Assembly (NCBI RefSeq): GCF_000801105.2
Contig: NC_079516.1
Location: 50,079,265 to 50,143,264 of the forward strand
DNA length: 64,000 nucleotides
From: Raphanus sativus
Taxonomy: Eukaryota > Streptophyta > Magnoliopsida > Brassicales > Brassicaceae
Direction of reading: 5' to 3'
Part shown: positions 11,101 through 24,480 of the stretch, in pieces
How the letters are laid out: each line of letters opens with the position of its first letter
Position numbering within the stretch: position 1 is the stretch's first letter
The notes under the pieces: generated by a model
The model's input: only the letters and a program-made list of their open reading frames with translations
Databases searched by the model: none
Told to the model about the DNA's origin: nothing
Program-made: the position numbers and the translations under genes

Positions 11101-13544
11101 TCTTCTGATATGCCCTCTAAAGTCTGTCTTCCTTGTACAGTAGATGAACGTCAGTTAAAAGATACTCTTGATGATGAAACCGATTGCGTTACACTGATTA
11201 AAGCAGTTTCTGGCGTTGATTCTAGAAGCGCTGATGTTGACAATGAACACTCATGTGCCCTTGGCACCACTGCTGAGGTCTCTGTTTCAGAGTCCCATGA
11301 AGACGCATTGGAGAATGGAATGTCCGTGCCTACTGAACTTGATAGTATACTGACTTCTGGTTTTAACTCAGGAGGAGAGAAATCGGCGGGAGATGCTTCA
11401 ACTTGTAGCAAATTCGATGAACAGATCTCTGATTTACCTGCTGAAATTTATTCCAATCACATCCATGATGAAGACGTTCATGACCTTCCAGGGCTGGACA
11501 ACATATCCACAGACATTGTCCCAAAGGAAGACCTTGCTGTATCAGATAATCACGCTGACATTTCCAGTGATGATGAAGATCATGCTGTTAGCGTGTCATC
11601 TACTAGTATGAAAGGTTCTCTGCCTTGGAGATCGACCAATACTTCTAAATCTTCATCTGAAGCTACAGACACCTGCCATGATAAAGCTGTGGAGTCTAAC
11701 GGGAGACTACCAGCGGAAAATAATTCAGAGTCAGAGAAAACAGTGCAGGAAAGCCCACTGGAAGCGTCTATAGAGGGTCTGGGTACTTCCGTAGACAACA
11801 ATGACCTGGCTAGTAGTGAATCTGTAAGTCCCATGATATCTCTTGATCAGTGTGACAGAGACACAGAAACCAAATCTCATTGTGAGAGCGTTCCTGATGA
11901 AAATCGCATAGACTCTTTGCCAGCGAATAATCTGAACCTTACAGAGAGTTTGACTATCGAGCAGCTAGATAAAGTGCAAACATCTTGTGCAAGCCACGCA
12001 ATAGAAGATGAGGAATTGAAGCCGTCAAGTGTTTCCAGGGGCTTAGAGTTTGTACCACAATCAGCAGGCATAGAATGGCAGCAAGAATTGAATCTGGATC
12101 CTATTTTCCCTAGCTTTGATCTGATCCCTGAGACCACTACACCTAATCAGGAGGACATGCCACCGCTCCCACCCCTTCCTCCTATGCAATGGCGTATTGG
12201 AAAGGCTCCACAATCTTTTCTTCCTAACTTCATGGGAGAATTAGGCGAAACCAGTAGTTCTGCTCCGTCAGCCACACCACCCTTTGGATCTGGCGTGAAT
12301 GTTCAAATGGGGTCAACACCAGAGCTGTCTGAATCTCTAGGAAGGGAGAAATCAGAACAACTTCCTGGAGAGTGTATGACCAGTGAATCAGAGAAGCCGT
12401 TGCATTCATCCATTCAGTTCCCGTCCGTTGCCACTGATTTGAATAGTCAGTACGACATTTTCGGCTCCCAGCGAACTCAGTCAGCGGATCTTTCTACTGA
12501 GCTCCTTGCAATTCCTAACCACGGGAGTATAGAGGATGTTGGTTCTGAAGAGAACAATCTTTTGGCTGACTATACTTCTCAGAACCAAGAGCTCATTTCT
12601 TCACAAGAGTCGTCATCGCAGACGATGCCTCAGGAGCCTTCAGCTAAAAACGAAGATTTCGAAGAGGACACAGATGTGCAGGTTTCAGAAACCTCAAGAG
12701 GTCAGAAAGATGGTCCTGAAACCGAAGCGTTGACACCACCTCAGTCAGCAAAGGTAGAAGATAATGGTCATTCTGATCCTGATGCTTCAAATGCAGAAAC
12801 AGCAGAACCATCAAACTCTTCGGTTCAGAAGATAACTCCTGCTTCTGTGGGAGATGCTATGTGGCCTGTCAACGCATTCACTGTTGCACCTACATTGGAT
12901 ACAGATAAACTAGAAGAGGTCCCTATGGTTAAACTTCCCCGTCCAAGAAGTCCGCTTGTCGATGCCGTTGCAGCTCATGACAGACGCACGGTAACAATTG
13001 CATCTTGTCTGCACTAGCATGCTTCTGCTAAAAAAATGTGTCTCTAATCCCTTGTTCTAATGATTTGCTAGCTGAAGAAAGTCTCTGAGAGGGTCCAACC
13101 ACCAATCAAATCAAAGCAAGATGACAAAGATTCATTGCTTGCACAAATACGAAACAAGGTAACACACCATTCTTCTTACCTTACACACAAAAATTTGATC
13201 AGGAGTTTTATGATCTTTGGTTTGTTTATACAGTCCGTTAGTCTGAAACCTGCTGTAGCGACGCGTCCAAGCATTCAAACTGGTCCTAAAACGAACCTAA
13301 GGGTAGCTGCAATCTTAGAAAAAGCAAACACAATACGCCAGGTCCGTCGTCTCTCTTTCCTTCACCTTATTTTTACTCTTTGTGGGCCTCATGTCAAAGC
13401 ATTCCTCGACCAAATACAATATCAACTCGTTTTCTCTATGGCTCACACATCTGAAAACACGTAATGATCGTTGGATACACACTGGTGCAGGCAATGGCTG
13501 GAAGCGATGAGGATGAAGATTCAGATAGTTGGAGTGATTCTTGA
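8158..13544 (+). CDS. SCAR2: SCAR2 / WAVE-type actin regulator (nine coding exons)
   Basis: This encodes a plant SCAR/WAVE protein, the subunit of the WAVE regulatory complex that activates ARP2/3 to nucleate branched actin (trichome and pavement-cell shape in Arabidopsis). My exons are 8158-8312, 8422-8585, 8944-9067, 9156-9285, 9520-9581, 9687-12990, 13072-13158, 13234-13341 and 13491-13544. All have GT/AG borders and keep one frame, giving 1395 aa, close to Arabidopsis SCAR2 (about 1399 aa; SCAR1/3/4 are shorter). The N-terminal SCAR homology domain (residues 1-191) starts [21 protein letters not shown] long acidic, serine-rich low-complexity exon follows, with [17 protein letters not shown] near its end. 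The C-terminal VCA module shows a WH2 motif ([20 protein letters not shown]), the connector [18 protein letters not shown] and the acidic tail [12 protein letters not shown]. The ATG matches the conserved family start. No lesions were seen. Assignment to SCAR2 rather than its paralogues rests on length and on nearby IREG1. Confidence 0.95.
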
Positions 13545-15358
13545 GTCATGATCGCTGAGTACATAGTTAACTTTTTCTGTCGTGTTGGTTCTTGTTTGAT
13601 GATGAGTGCACCAAGCAGCGCTCGGAGTCAGGTAGGTTATACAATTTATTTTCGAGGCATCACATCAAATATGTACTGTCATTGCTTAAATATATGTTAC
13701 CATGTATACCGTATAATACTATTTTATATATAGGTGTGTGTGTGTGCATGTTGTAAGTAAACTCCGGAATTTGTATTAGTGTAACGGATGTTTATGGTTT
13801 TTCTAATCACTCTTTTTCTTTCATGAGATTATTTGGTTACAAAGTAATCTCAAACCAAACCGAGTTAAGCTGAAATTGAACTAAATATTATTTTCATATA
13901 AACTCAGAACCGAACCTAATTTGGTTTATATTACAAAGAAACCAAAAAAAGGATGAATGATGAGTACATGCACCAACAATCCATCTTGTAGATCAATCCA
14001 ACTGATCTCGCTTCCTTCCATTTTGCCCTTAACATCATAGCTTCGATCTATGACTTGTCTGTATCTGTTTGGCTTACAGCTAGAAGCTCATTCTCATATG
14101 CCTTGCTTTCATGAACTGCAGAAGATAATAATTTTTTTTTGGAACGACAGCCTCTTATCTTCTTCATTTGCTGGTACAAGGAGACGCAACGACGGCCTTT
14201 GAGAAAGATGTTCTTGTTCTAATCTCCCACTGCTGTGGAGTTTGATTCCATATCCAACCACAGCCTTTGAGAAAGATGATGTATCAAAAAGATAGAGTAA
14301 CATTTGGACTTGAAGCAAGTTCTGTTTCACCATCAGCTCGCTCATGAATTTCGTCCAATGCATGACCATAAGTCATTGTTTTGCGGCAGAGAGAAGCAAG
14401 GAAATGCGTCTACCACGAGATACAGAGTGGAAACAACAAGCACAAGCTTACAAGATGAAATGAACCCTTCTGTAGTTATGACATCTTCAGTGTAATCCAA
14501 AACCGCCATGTGATCATGTTTTCTTCTTCTCTGCAACCATAATATTGTTCTAAGTCCAAGAAACATATGCAACTTGCTCAATCTTCCAGTTGAAGTTACC
14601 CATAGGATAAGAAACCACGCAGAATTAGTCTCGTGCTCCCAAAATGAATATGCATTCATGAAGCCACTTGAGATTAGCACAAAGTTATCCATGTTGATCT
14701 TCCCCACCTGAACTTGTTTCCAATGGCCTAGATCTCCATTTGTGTTTCAAATGGAATTTACATTTCAGTAAAAATAAACTTATCTCAGGCCTAAAAGTAG
14801 CAGTCGTCTACTTCTGTGGGATAGCCTGGCTCTACAACGTTCATGTCTGATGCCTTCTTCACAAAACCAGAACACGCACCATGCATTCAACATCTTGTCT
14901 TGAGTTTCTTTCACCACTGAGCTGACCTTTTGTTTCATTGTCACTCTCTTCTGCCTTCATGCTTATTCTTAAAAATATAGTTACCATGAACCGTTTACCT
15001 TCTGATCCAACGTCAGAGGCTATAACCTCCTCTTGTCATTCTTTGCTTGGCTAAGTATGAATCATGCTCCTGGATATCCTTCCTTCAAATCATCTGTAAA
15101 TTACCTTACCTCCTCTGCAATCTTTGCCTTGGATATACCCTTTGGATTTTGGTAAAGAGAAGAGAGGCAGTATGAATGATGATAATGATGAACTGATGAT
15201 GATATGGCGACAGAGAGAAGAAGATTAAGAGAAGAAGATTAGGTTTAATGTTTGATTGAGATTAAACTCAATGGCTAAAAACGCCTTTACATATTGTTCT
15301 TGGTCTAAATGACCGACAAAACTCAGACTAGTTCTACTTATACCCAAACCCCTCAGAC
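13545..15358. other. SCAR2 3' flank and degenerate DNA downstream of R1
   Basis: After SCAR2 there is a short GT-rich microsatellite (13733-13746) and AT-rich DNA. From about 14100 to 15300 minus-strand open stretches (for example 14342-14707) are interrupted, and I do not recognise them. The part at 14880-15330 is strongly similar to 54890-55200, including the phrase CTTTGCTTGGCTAAGTATGA. It is therefore the 3' flank of R1 that was duplicated with it. Confidence 0.4.
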
Positions 15359-16585
15359 CTAGTTCCCGAGCCATTCCTTGAGAAGTTTATCCATTAACTT
15401 GGGATCCATAGCAACCAACTCATCCTCAGACTCCTCCTTCTCCGCCTCCTCCTCCTCCTCCTCCGGGTCCATAGTCCCCTCCGCCTCCATAGCAGCCCTG
15501 ATTTCCCTGAATCTCACCTGAGCAGTGCAATCTACAGCCTCGAATGAAGGACCTCCGATCTCATCCAAATTCTCCTGCTCAGCTTTAGTACTTTTCTTTT
15601 TCAAAAAAACGTATCCGAAACTGTGGAACAAAAGATCTTAAAAGTTAGCATTTAACAATCATTATACAATTAATTAATAGTGACAAATTGGAAACTAGAA
15701 GACGTAACCTTAAACATTGACCAGTGTTCTCGTCTTTAGGAATAAAAATCTTCCTGATAACTCCACTTGATTTGAAAAACGTTGTCAGCTGTCCCTTGAT
15801 AACCTCCTCTGTTGAACCAGGTTCAAACCCACTCACTGCAAGCACTACCAAACTGCAAACACACGTTGGAGAGAAGTTAAAAACTGTCGATAACTATAAA
15901 AATCTCACTATAACAAATTTGGAAAAAAAAACATTTACTTGGTACGGGGCCGCTTCATACGAACAGGAAGTCCGCGCAGTTTTTGCCCTTGTTTCTTAAA
16001 GGCCTAAGTACAAAAAAACAATGCCAAGAGAAATAAGACAGAATAGAAATTGCCAGAACAAATAAAGTGTAAACAACTTTACCTCTTTTGTATCTTCAAG
16101 ACATTTAAACCAAACAGTTGCGTTCCTGAGCGGTTTGCCTTGAGAGTCGATATCAGCCATCATGACACGAGTAGACTTTTTGTTAAAGAATTCCCTACTG
16201 CAATATATGATGTGTAAATAGTTAAATATAGTAAATGTCAAATCAAAAGAAAACATTATATAGCATATACATATACTTACATATCACGTTTAACAGTCTC
16301 ATCGTGCAAGTTCCATATGATCAGTTGATTTGGAATGTAATACTCTTCCAATTCAGTCTCTGAATCACTTGAATCCCATTCAGCAAATGACGGTGAGGCA
16401 AGAGGAGATTCATCCGAAAGCTTCTCTGAATTGTGCCTTTTCTTGTCCTCCTCTCTTCCTTCGGATTCAAGCGCCCGTTTTTTTGACGAGGGATCAAGCC
16501 TTGAGTCATCAGGATCAACCTTTGAGTCATCGGGATCAAGCCTCGAGTCCTTGGGATCATCAAGCTTTGAGTCCTCGGGATCCAT
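15359..16585 (-). CDS. RRM protein R1 (nucleolin-like, acidic tail)
   Basis: Five exons on the minus strand (16281-16585, 16083-16197, 15939-16003, 15709-15852, 15359-15620) join in one frame to 296 aa. The start at MDPEDSKLDDPKDSR is chosen over an upstream ATG because the duplicate at 55.3 kb begins at the same MDP. Residues 1-60 carry imperfect DPxDSxLD repeats. Residues about 162-235 form an RNA recognition motif with an RNP2-like LAVSGF and an RNP1-like SFGYVFL. The C-terminus has a run of glutamates and ends KLMDKLLKEWLGN. Residues 80-150 contain a second, weaker domain (YIPNQLIIWNL...RVMMADID). It probably binds RNA in the nucleus, but no specific function can be given. Leader sequence appears to extend to about 17.1 kb through a 5'-UTR intron. 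Confidence 0.75.
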
Positions 16586-17210
16586 GGAGAATGCTGCTTG
16601 GATCAGTAACACAATCGATATATCTCGTGAGACATTAATATAGTTAAAGACACCAACATCATAAGACATCTCTCGGGCTTTGAACAAAAATAAAACTGTA
16701 AGGAACTGTAAAACTTTAGATAAAAGAGAATCAGAAGTGACTCAGGAAAACCATGAATCTAACAAACATCATTACACATCTCTCGGGCTTTGAACAAAAA
16801 TAAACACTTTAAGGAACCTAAAACGTTAGATAAAAGAGAATCAGAAGACTCAGCAAAACCATGAATCTAGAGCTAGCATCATTACACATCTCAGATATTC
16901 AACAAAAAGCTTGAAAAAAAAGAACGGGTAAATCACATCTCAGAAGCTCTATATCTCTTGAAGCAAAAGGTATCTCAGAATCTAAAAATCACAAACGGCT
17001 GAAGTTACTTCGTTTTTGATTCGTGTTAAACAAAACAAAGAAAGAGGAGAACTCCGTTACCTAAGGAATGTTGCGCTCGGCGAGAAGTTTCCAACTGACG
17101 AACCAAGCTTCGGGTTTAGTCTCAGAGAGAAAATCGACAGTGAGAGGCGGGCGGCTAATGAGACCTCACTGAGAAATTGACGGCTTAATTTTAGGGTTAC
17201 AACACATATA

Positions 17211-17229
17211 GAGAGAGAGAGAGAGAGAG
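17211..17229. repeat. (GA)n microsatellite
   Basis: Nine to ten GA units lie in the presumed 5' leader/promoter region of R1. Confidence 0.9.
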
Positions 17230-17599
17230 TCACAAGCGTACGAATCAGAGAGCGTGAGCAGGAGTGATTGATATTATCCGTCTAATTTTTTTAAATTTTC
17301 TGTTTAGTAATGAAAATAGATTTAATAAATCAAATATCACTATTAGCGCATAAGATGCATTTGCACTTGATTATCACTTTCCAAGTATGGCTAAACTACC
17401 GTGCTCAACAAGTTATTATATGATTACGGTTCTTTGGTTATTTCGGTTTTCAATTCAACCGAATGATCTCACTTCGGTTCCGATTTAATTTGTACTCATT
17501 TCCATATTTAATATTTTTGAGGCTTTTCCGATTTACTCAAAACAAAAAAAATATTGATTCAATTCTTAAAACTTGGAACTATTCTGAGTATTCTTTTTT

Positions 17600-19085
17600 T
17601 TTTCGTAATTAGGGCGCACACAATAATTTTATAAATATTTACAAATAGATTATTATCAATTTAAATACCCTTAAATTATTTTTTATACATTCAGATATTT
17701 AATAATAAATTAAACAACAGACTTTTTTATATACAAATTTTTTTATTACGTAAAATAAACTTGAAAACATTAGTGGATTTGAAATATTTAGTAGGAATTT
17801 AAATATCAAATTCTTTACATATGACAAAACAAAAACTAGTATAAGAAAATTATCTTTTATCTCATAAATTAAACCTGAAAAACACTCATGTATAGGTTTT
17901 TATTTTTTATTTGTCAACTAGGTATAGGTATTTCTATTTGACAACTAGGTATAGGTATTTCTATTCTTTTTTTATATAGGGATTTCTGCTTCTTTTTATT
18001 TTATTTTATTTTTAATTATGATGTAAGATATAATTTTTGTGGATAACACAGTATAAACTATTCTATATAATGATAATTATAAAATCAATGGATCGTTTTA
18101 TTTTAAATCTTATTATTAATTAATATTAATAAATATTTTATAACACAATATAAACTATTTGTAGATAATGACAATTATCAAATCAATGATTTTCGTTTAA
18201 ATTATCGTTAACTATACATCAACAAATCTAGTTATTCATTAATGGTAGTAACGACTTTAACCATTATAATTTTTAACGTGCGGACAAAATAGTTTAATAA
18301 ATATTTATAAATAGATTATTATCAATTCAATTACCATTAAGTTTTTTTTGGCAAAAAAATGAACTAAACAACAACAAAAATTTATATACAAACTTTTTAT
18401 TAGATAAAATGAACTTGAAAACATTAATACATTTGAAATATTTAGTGGGAATTTAAATATCAAATTCTTTACATATGACAAACAAAAATTAGTATAGAAA
18501 TTATCTTTTATTTTATAAAATGAACTTGAAAATTACTCATGTATAATAAATTATATGAATATATATATGTAAAGAATTTGTTTTTTTTTGGGCAAAATAA
18601 AGAATTTGTATATATAGGTATTTCTATATATACAAATTCTTTTTATATAGGGATTTTTATATACCTATATATAAAAATTTGTATATATAGGTATTTCTAT
18701 ATATAAAATTTAAAATTTAAAATATATATATATGTATATATATAGGTATTTCTGTTTCTTTTTTATATAGGGATTTTTATTTTTTTTATTTTTTTTATTT
18801 TTTTATTTTTAATTATGATGTAAAATAATTTTGAGGATAACACAATATAAACTATTTTTATATAGTGATAATTATCAAATCAATGAAATTCATTTTAAAT
18901 TTTAAATTTTATCATTAACTAATATTAATAAATACTTTATAACACAATATAAAATATTTTTAGATAATGATAATTATTAAATCAATGATTTTTATTTTTA
19001 ATTATGGTTAATTATATATCAACAAATCTAATTATTCATTAAGGGTAGTAAAAACTTTAACCGTTCTAAATTTTAACATGAGAGT
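17600..19085. repeat. AT-rich tandem duplication, two units of about 0.7-0.8 kb
   Basis: Unit 1 (about 17625-18290) and unit 2 (about 18296-19085) align in the same order. Shared landmarks are AACTTGAAAACATTA at 17760 and 18413, TCAAATTCTTTACATATGAC at 17806 and 18460, and AACACA-TATAAACTATT at 18046 and 18840. Unit 2 is longer because of an inserted TATATA/TATAGG stretch at 18555-18770. No coding content was seen. Confidence 0.7.
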
Positions 19086-22000
19086 TCCATTGTGAAAAAT
19101 CACTTTGTAAATAATAGTATTTGGTTCGGTTTTAATTTTGTTTCCGGTTAATTTATCAAGCCATAGTACCATGGTTGATAAGTTGTTTTGCACATATATT
19201 GCAATGCAGTGTTTGCTAAGATTGAAAAGACATCAAAAGAAAGAGTTTGCTAAGACAACCATATTATCAAACAATGCAATGTTTCTAAGATTCGAACATG
19301 CTAGATAAATGTATATGTAGTTTAACTATTTCCTTACCCTTTCTCTAATTGATGCATTTTTAAGATTTTTTTTAAAAAAAAATTTAGTAAAACCAAAATA
19401 TCTATATATGAATATTATGTTTTTTTGTTGTGTACTTATTAATTATTCATAAAAATTATGTTTTTATAATTAATTATTGTGAAGATTAAGGATTAAAGTG
19501 TAATATATAAAAACATTAGAGATATATTTGAGGTTTCTTGTTGGAGTAACCCATTAGGCCACTTTCAAACCCTTATTTTGAGACTCACTTTCAAAATGAG
19601 GTTCTTTGTTGGAGGTGCTCTAAGTTGATATCACTCCAAATACATTTCCTCATCGGTATTTTAGATCTGTGATAGCGACTAGAATCTTTGAGTTTCAAAG
19701 TTCAATTATCATATCATGTGATTTTTACTGCCTCCACTTTAAAGAGAAACACACAAGACTATGCAAATAGGTAAAAGAAACTTACTTATGATGGAAGAAT
19801 GTATCATCCATCTGTTTGATTCCTTGGGAATCTTGAAGCACCGTAGAAAAGCCTTTGACCACTAAGACTCTGCTTGTAGCATCTGTTTGATGGAAAAATG
19901 TATCACCCATCTTACTGTACAACAACTCCACTGGGAACATCGAAATTTGATAAGAAGGGTATGTCTCCTGTGATGATTCTTGATAATTAGGCACACCAAG
20001 CTCCTTGAAGTTCCCTCTCAGAGCCATCAACCTGATGAAAGGAAAACCAAGCTTACTGTTTCCAGAATTCAAATACCTAATAATTCCAACCATATTTACT
20101 TACTTTTGCTGTGATCAAAAGGAGAGAAACTTACTTTTGCTGTGAACAAACGTGAGAATTCTCAGTTTGAAGCATATTTCTATGGAAATTGAGAAAGTTG
20201 CTCAGATCTCTCCTTCGTCTCAACCACTCTTCTCACTGGTCAAAGTGTAATCTCATCCATATCTTTCCCGATAACATTGTTGTACACGTCACATAATGTT
20301 CGGTGGAGAAATTTAATTGTGACATGTGAGTATACCCAAAACCGATACAGCCGAATTTGAACCGAACCAATCTAAATTTTGTAAAAACCCGAGGGGTCTT
20401 AGAGCAACTTTGATGGTGAGTTTGTAAAACATAGGTTTTTAAAAACAAAATAATAATATTCAAATTAAATAATTAAGTTTTAGTTTAAATTAAAACATTA
20501 AATTAGTTAAATGAGGACGTGTGGCAAAATAGTATACTTAGAGGTTCTTAAAACTATAAAGATTATAACTTTATCTTCTCTCTTCTTAATTTTTTTTCCG
20601 TTAAATCCCCTAGTATTTTTTTGTTGAAACTGCTTTTATAAAGTTGTAGTTCGGAATTAAAACTCGATCCGAACTCAAACAAATATCTAAACACTGACCT
20701 TAATCAAGCTTTCTCGAGTTAAAAACATTAGGAGGACAATGTAATCTCTAGAGATGAATTTCAGATATTCATTCGGATTTAGTTTGAATCTTTTGGTTTT
20801 TGAGTTTTTAGAACATAAAATTTAAGTTATACTCTGATATTTATAAATTTCAGTTCAGATTTGGAGTATACATTTAAATTATGCTAATTTTTTTTTAAAT
20901 CCAAATATACCTTAAAATCCTCAAAATTTATAGAACAACATATAAATTTAACTATGATATGGCCAAATATCTACAACTAACAAGAAACTAGTTCAGTTTG
21001 AATATTTTGATGGAAACTGATAGGTATTTAGGATATTTTGATGTTTTGAATATTTTATGTTATTTTCAGATATTTATTGTTAATTGGTAGTCTTTTGAAT
21101 ATATATTCTATAAAAACAAAAGACATGATTTAATTAATGTGTGATTTTAAATCTGGACCTCCCCTTAGAAAATTATGTTATTAAATTTTTGTATAAATAT
21201 TTATATAATTTGAATTATTCTAAAACAAACAAATCAAATAGATATTCCTATATTTACTCTGAAATTATATCTGAATCAAATCTTTTCATATCATTTCATT
21301 TACAATATAAATATATTTTTTATTTTTCATTAAAAAACCTTTTTAAATATTTAAGCAATTTGTATTTATTTAAATAAATGTATATTTCATTTTTCACTTA
21401 ATAAACAACTTTAAATATTTAGTTAATGTCGTGTTGTTTTAAAATTAAATTTGTATTTATTTGAACTAAAACAAACTTTTTAAAATATCTAATTAAGTTT
21501 ATTATTATAACTAAACTCATGTACTGTACAATTTTGTATCAATTTGCGATATTAATTTAAAATAATAATTTTCAATACATTTTGATCCTTAACCAGTAAG
21601 ATTTATCAATTTAGAATTTTATTTCGCATGATTGAAATATGTTATCATTGAAAATTTTAAACACAATAATTTTACAATACATGTATAAAATTGACATATC
21701 TTAGGATATTTTTATATACAATAATTTTACAATACATGTTTAAAGGGCTAACCCTTTTGCTAAGATTCAAAAGAAAGAGTTTGGTAAGACAACAATGTTA
21801 TCAACAAAGCAAAATAAATTTATAATATAAAAGGATTAAAAATATTATTCACCATTTAAAAGAATTAAAATTAGTAAATTATATAATATTTTTATACAAC
21901 AAATAAAAGTATTAACATATGTCAGAATTTATTTCTACAACTATATATTATCTATTTATTTATTTTGAAAATCACAAATAATATAATATATAATAAACTT

Positions 22001-22526
22001 TGGCTTAAGTGTTATTTACAAAATGCTATTTAACAACTTTGAAATTTTAATAATTCACTAAAGATACTAATAAGAAATCAATTTTAACTATTAATTTAAT
22101 GTTTGGGTTTATTATAACAAAATAAGTTGAGAAAAATATTAAAAAAAAAATTCAAAAATTTCAAATTATTAATAAAATAATGTATAGTTAAGTAACAAAA
22201 AAAAATCAAAAGTTATATAACATCCTCCTATCTGAACTTTTCAACAATTTCAATGAGGCTTTAAGATCATAAAAGCAAAAAAAAAAACTAAAATAGAAAT
22301 ACTAAAATAATTACAGATAAAATTCTAATCCAAAAAAGATAGCGGGTATACTTGGGTTTCAAAAAGTTCATTAAACACGTAAAAACTTGAATCAAACCCA
22401 ATCCGAACTTTTCAACAACTTATACCGAACCTGACCTGAACTTTTCAAAAACCCCAACAAAGCTTAAAAATTATGAAACCAAAAGTTAGAACCCGAGCTA
22501 AAACCCCGAACGTCGAGCCTTCGACT
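19086..22526. other. AT-rich intergenic DNA with one short degenerate ORF
   Basis: Most of this is AT-rich DNA without codon structure. A minus-strand open stretch at 19782-20093 contains an internally repeated phrase, KMGDTFFHQ and QMDDTFFHHK about 30 residues apart. That could be a remnant of an unknown repeated protein. Phrases such as GGAGGTGCTCTAAG (19611) and AGAGCAACTTTGATGG (20401) resemble ends of small transposons, but I could not pair them. Confidence 0.35.
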
Positions 22527-22822
22527 AGCCCTGTTCTTTATGCGAACGCCCAAAACCAGCGGCAGTGGCCACAAATCACGGCAAAATACAGCAAAACTCA
22601 ACACTGATAAAACAACGCTAGCCTGTTTTTCTTAACACAGCGGCTGGTTGCGAGGAATAGAAAGACGCTGAATATTCCAGCGGCGACGGCTATTCGTATT
22701 TTGTACTTCGGGCAATTCACTAGCGGCCATTTTTATTTTCCGTGGCGTTAAATTTATTTCGGTAGCAGTGTAATTTCTTTGTCGCTGCCGCCGGTTTCAG
22801 CGTTCGCATAACGAACAGGGCT
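22527..22822. mobile_element. MITE with 23-bp terminal inverted repeats
   Basis: The left end AGCCCTGTTCTTTATGCGAA matches the inverse of the right end (AGCCCTGTTCGTTATGCGAA), continuing to 23 bp with one mismatch. The element is about 296 bp and GC-richer than its surroundings. The duplicated segment at about 51405-51425 reads straight across this point (CGAGCCTTGGCCTATCTTG) without the insert, which proves insertion. The target duplication is at most 2-3 bp (TA or CTA/TTA), which suggests a PIF/Harbinger- or Tc1-type element rather than hAT. Superfamily is uncertain. Confidence 0.8.
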
Positions 22823-23144
22823 TATCTTGCTGTTTTCCCGGTCATCTCCATTTTAAGTTCTGTAGCCTCGGAGGTGTTCCTTGGCGTGATCACCTTCTAG
22901 GCTGGGATGGTGATGGGTGAGGCTCTAACATGTTGGTATTGCCGTTAACATGTTCAAATTTTTTAAACCACCAAAAGAAAACCATACAACATAGGTTTTT
23001 AATAAAGAAAGTTAACAGTCTTTAAGTCAAGCATAAATAAAGCAGCCAAAAAAGCATAATATATGTTTTTTCTAAATAGCACATAAAGATAATATTAAAA
23101 AAAAAAAACGTTTGATGGAGCTGGTCGAGAAACAAGTAAAAATA

Positions 23145-24299
23145 TTAGCCTTCTTTGGTTTTAGACTTTGCCATCTTGCGTGCCTTTGTTGCTTCAAGAT
23201 GAAGACGGCACATTGCTTTATATTGTGGAGACCTGCGATAATACCATTAAGACCACAGAATTAATAACAAGACAAATCCGTTAACAAGAATAAATAAATA
23301 GTCACAATAAGATGTTTGACGTACACGTGCGTGAATTTGCCATTCCCAGTTTCCCTTTTCCATCTGTACATTTTCAAACGGCCGGCAGCAAACATAGCAC
23401 GACAAATTTCACAGCCTTTAAAGTTAACGTGGCAATAGTATTCGGCTCTACGTTTAGCCATTGTAACCAGAAGCTTCCGACCTCCCAAGTCGCTTCCATT
23501 GAGAGTTAGCGCCGCCTCAATCTCACCGACACCTTGTTTCAGATTAATAAAAGCATATCCTCTGGAAACACCGGTTTCACACTCGATGTGAACAAAAACC
23601 CTTGTCAACTCTCCACATGAACTGAAATGTTTAGCCAATGCGCTCCTGATCTCATCCCTAGAACCGCTACTATCAAAACCAGTGACGAATATGGTACGCT
23701 CATTGTTTCCCTTTGCATCTTTAGTGCCAAAACAACACTCTTTCTTCTTCTCTGTGGTTTCTTCCTCCTGTAGACAAATAAGTAAAAAAAAAAAACAAGG
23801 ATCTATATTATTTGCAATTAAAGAGATGTAGATCAACTAAGCATCGTGTACAATATTATTATTAAGACAAAACATAACCTGCTTCTGCTTCTTCCGACTA
23901 TTAAATTCTGTCTCCAAATCATCCAACTCTCTTTCTGCTTCAGTAAAAATAAAAGAAACAAGTTCGAAATTAGCAGAATATAGTTGATCAGGATAGCCTA
24001 ACTTCTTCTATAACTCACATAAAAATAAACATGAGCAGAGATAACTATATATCAGTTTTTTTTAAAGAAAAATAAGACCATTACACAGAACAAGAGGGAC
24101 TCAATTATTTTCTTACCCTTTTGCAAAGAATCTGTAGCATCAGCAGCTGCTTCAGCCTAAATCAACCCCAAAACAAAACAAACAATTATTAGGGGAAACA
24201 AAAGGAAAATGGGCTAAACAGGTGACTAAAGATGCAGAAAATTACATGGGAGGAGGATGATGATGATGCAGAGCATCTCTTCAGCTTGCTCTGGTCCAT
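23145..24299 (-). CDS. RRM protein R2
   Basis: Five minus-strand exons (24246-24299, 24117-24156, 23879-23937, 23325-23767, 23145-23232) with GT/AG borders join in frame to 227 aa. The start MDQSKLKRCSASSSS is the first ATG after the promoter block. Residues 75-152 are an RNA recognition motif with RNP2 TIFVTGF (76-82) and RNP1 RGYAFINL (119-126). A cysteine-bearing patch (CEICRAMFAAGR) and a lysine-rich tail (KARKMAKSKTKEG) follow. It is likely a nuclear or nucleolar RNA-binding protein of a small crucifer family; its target is unknown. It is the best-preserved copy of a sequence reused elsewhere: its last two exons recur at 52.2-52.5 kb, and its promoter plus first exons recur near 38.5-39.0 and 45.0-45.4 kb. 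Confidence 0.75.
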
Positions 24300-24480
24300 G
24301 ATTTAGTTCAAAAGAAGACGACGGCAGTTTCGATAGGGAGGTGGGGAAGAAATCAAACCCTAGAAGACATCTTCCATCATTATATTGTGTTGGGTGAGCT
24401 GGGCTTTTGTGGGCTTTGTGATGCCTAGTTGGACCTGCACTTTTTTAAGGCCCACCAAACTAATTTTATTAGAGATCGGA
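24300..24480 (-). promoter_or_regulatory. R2 promoter block, reused at four places
   Basis: Upstream of the R2 start lies a block with phrases GACGGCAGTTTCGA, TTGGGTGAGCTGGGC and GGCCCACC (a TCP/telo-type GGCCCA element). Clearly homologous copies stand at about 38870-39020, 45230-45380 and 55830-55970. The first two of those lie upstream of the papain-like genes. Promoter function is inferred from position. Confidence 0.55.

Noticed and set aside
10265..12733. Several open frames on both strands inside the large SCAR2 exon
   Set aside because: They are shadows of the long serine- and glutamate-rich exon; the SCAR frame is supported by family motifs and splice sites on both sides.
14342..14707. 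121-codon minus ORF downstream of SCAR2
   Set aside because: No domain recognised and the surrounding block is a degenerate duplicated flank; kept only as part of that region's description.
20401..20640. Possible MITE starting AGAGCAACTTTGATGG
   Set aside because: The left end looks typical but no matching inverted end or target duplication could be found.
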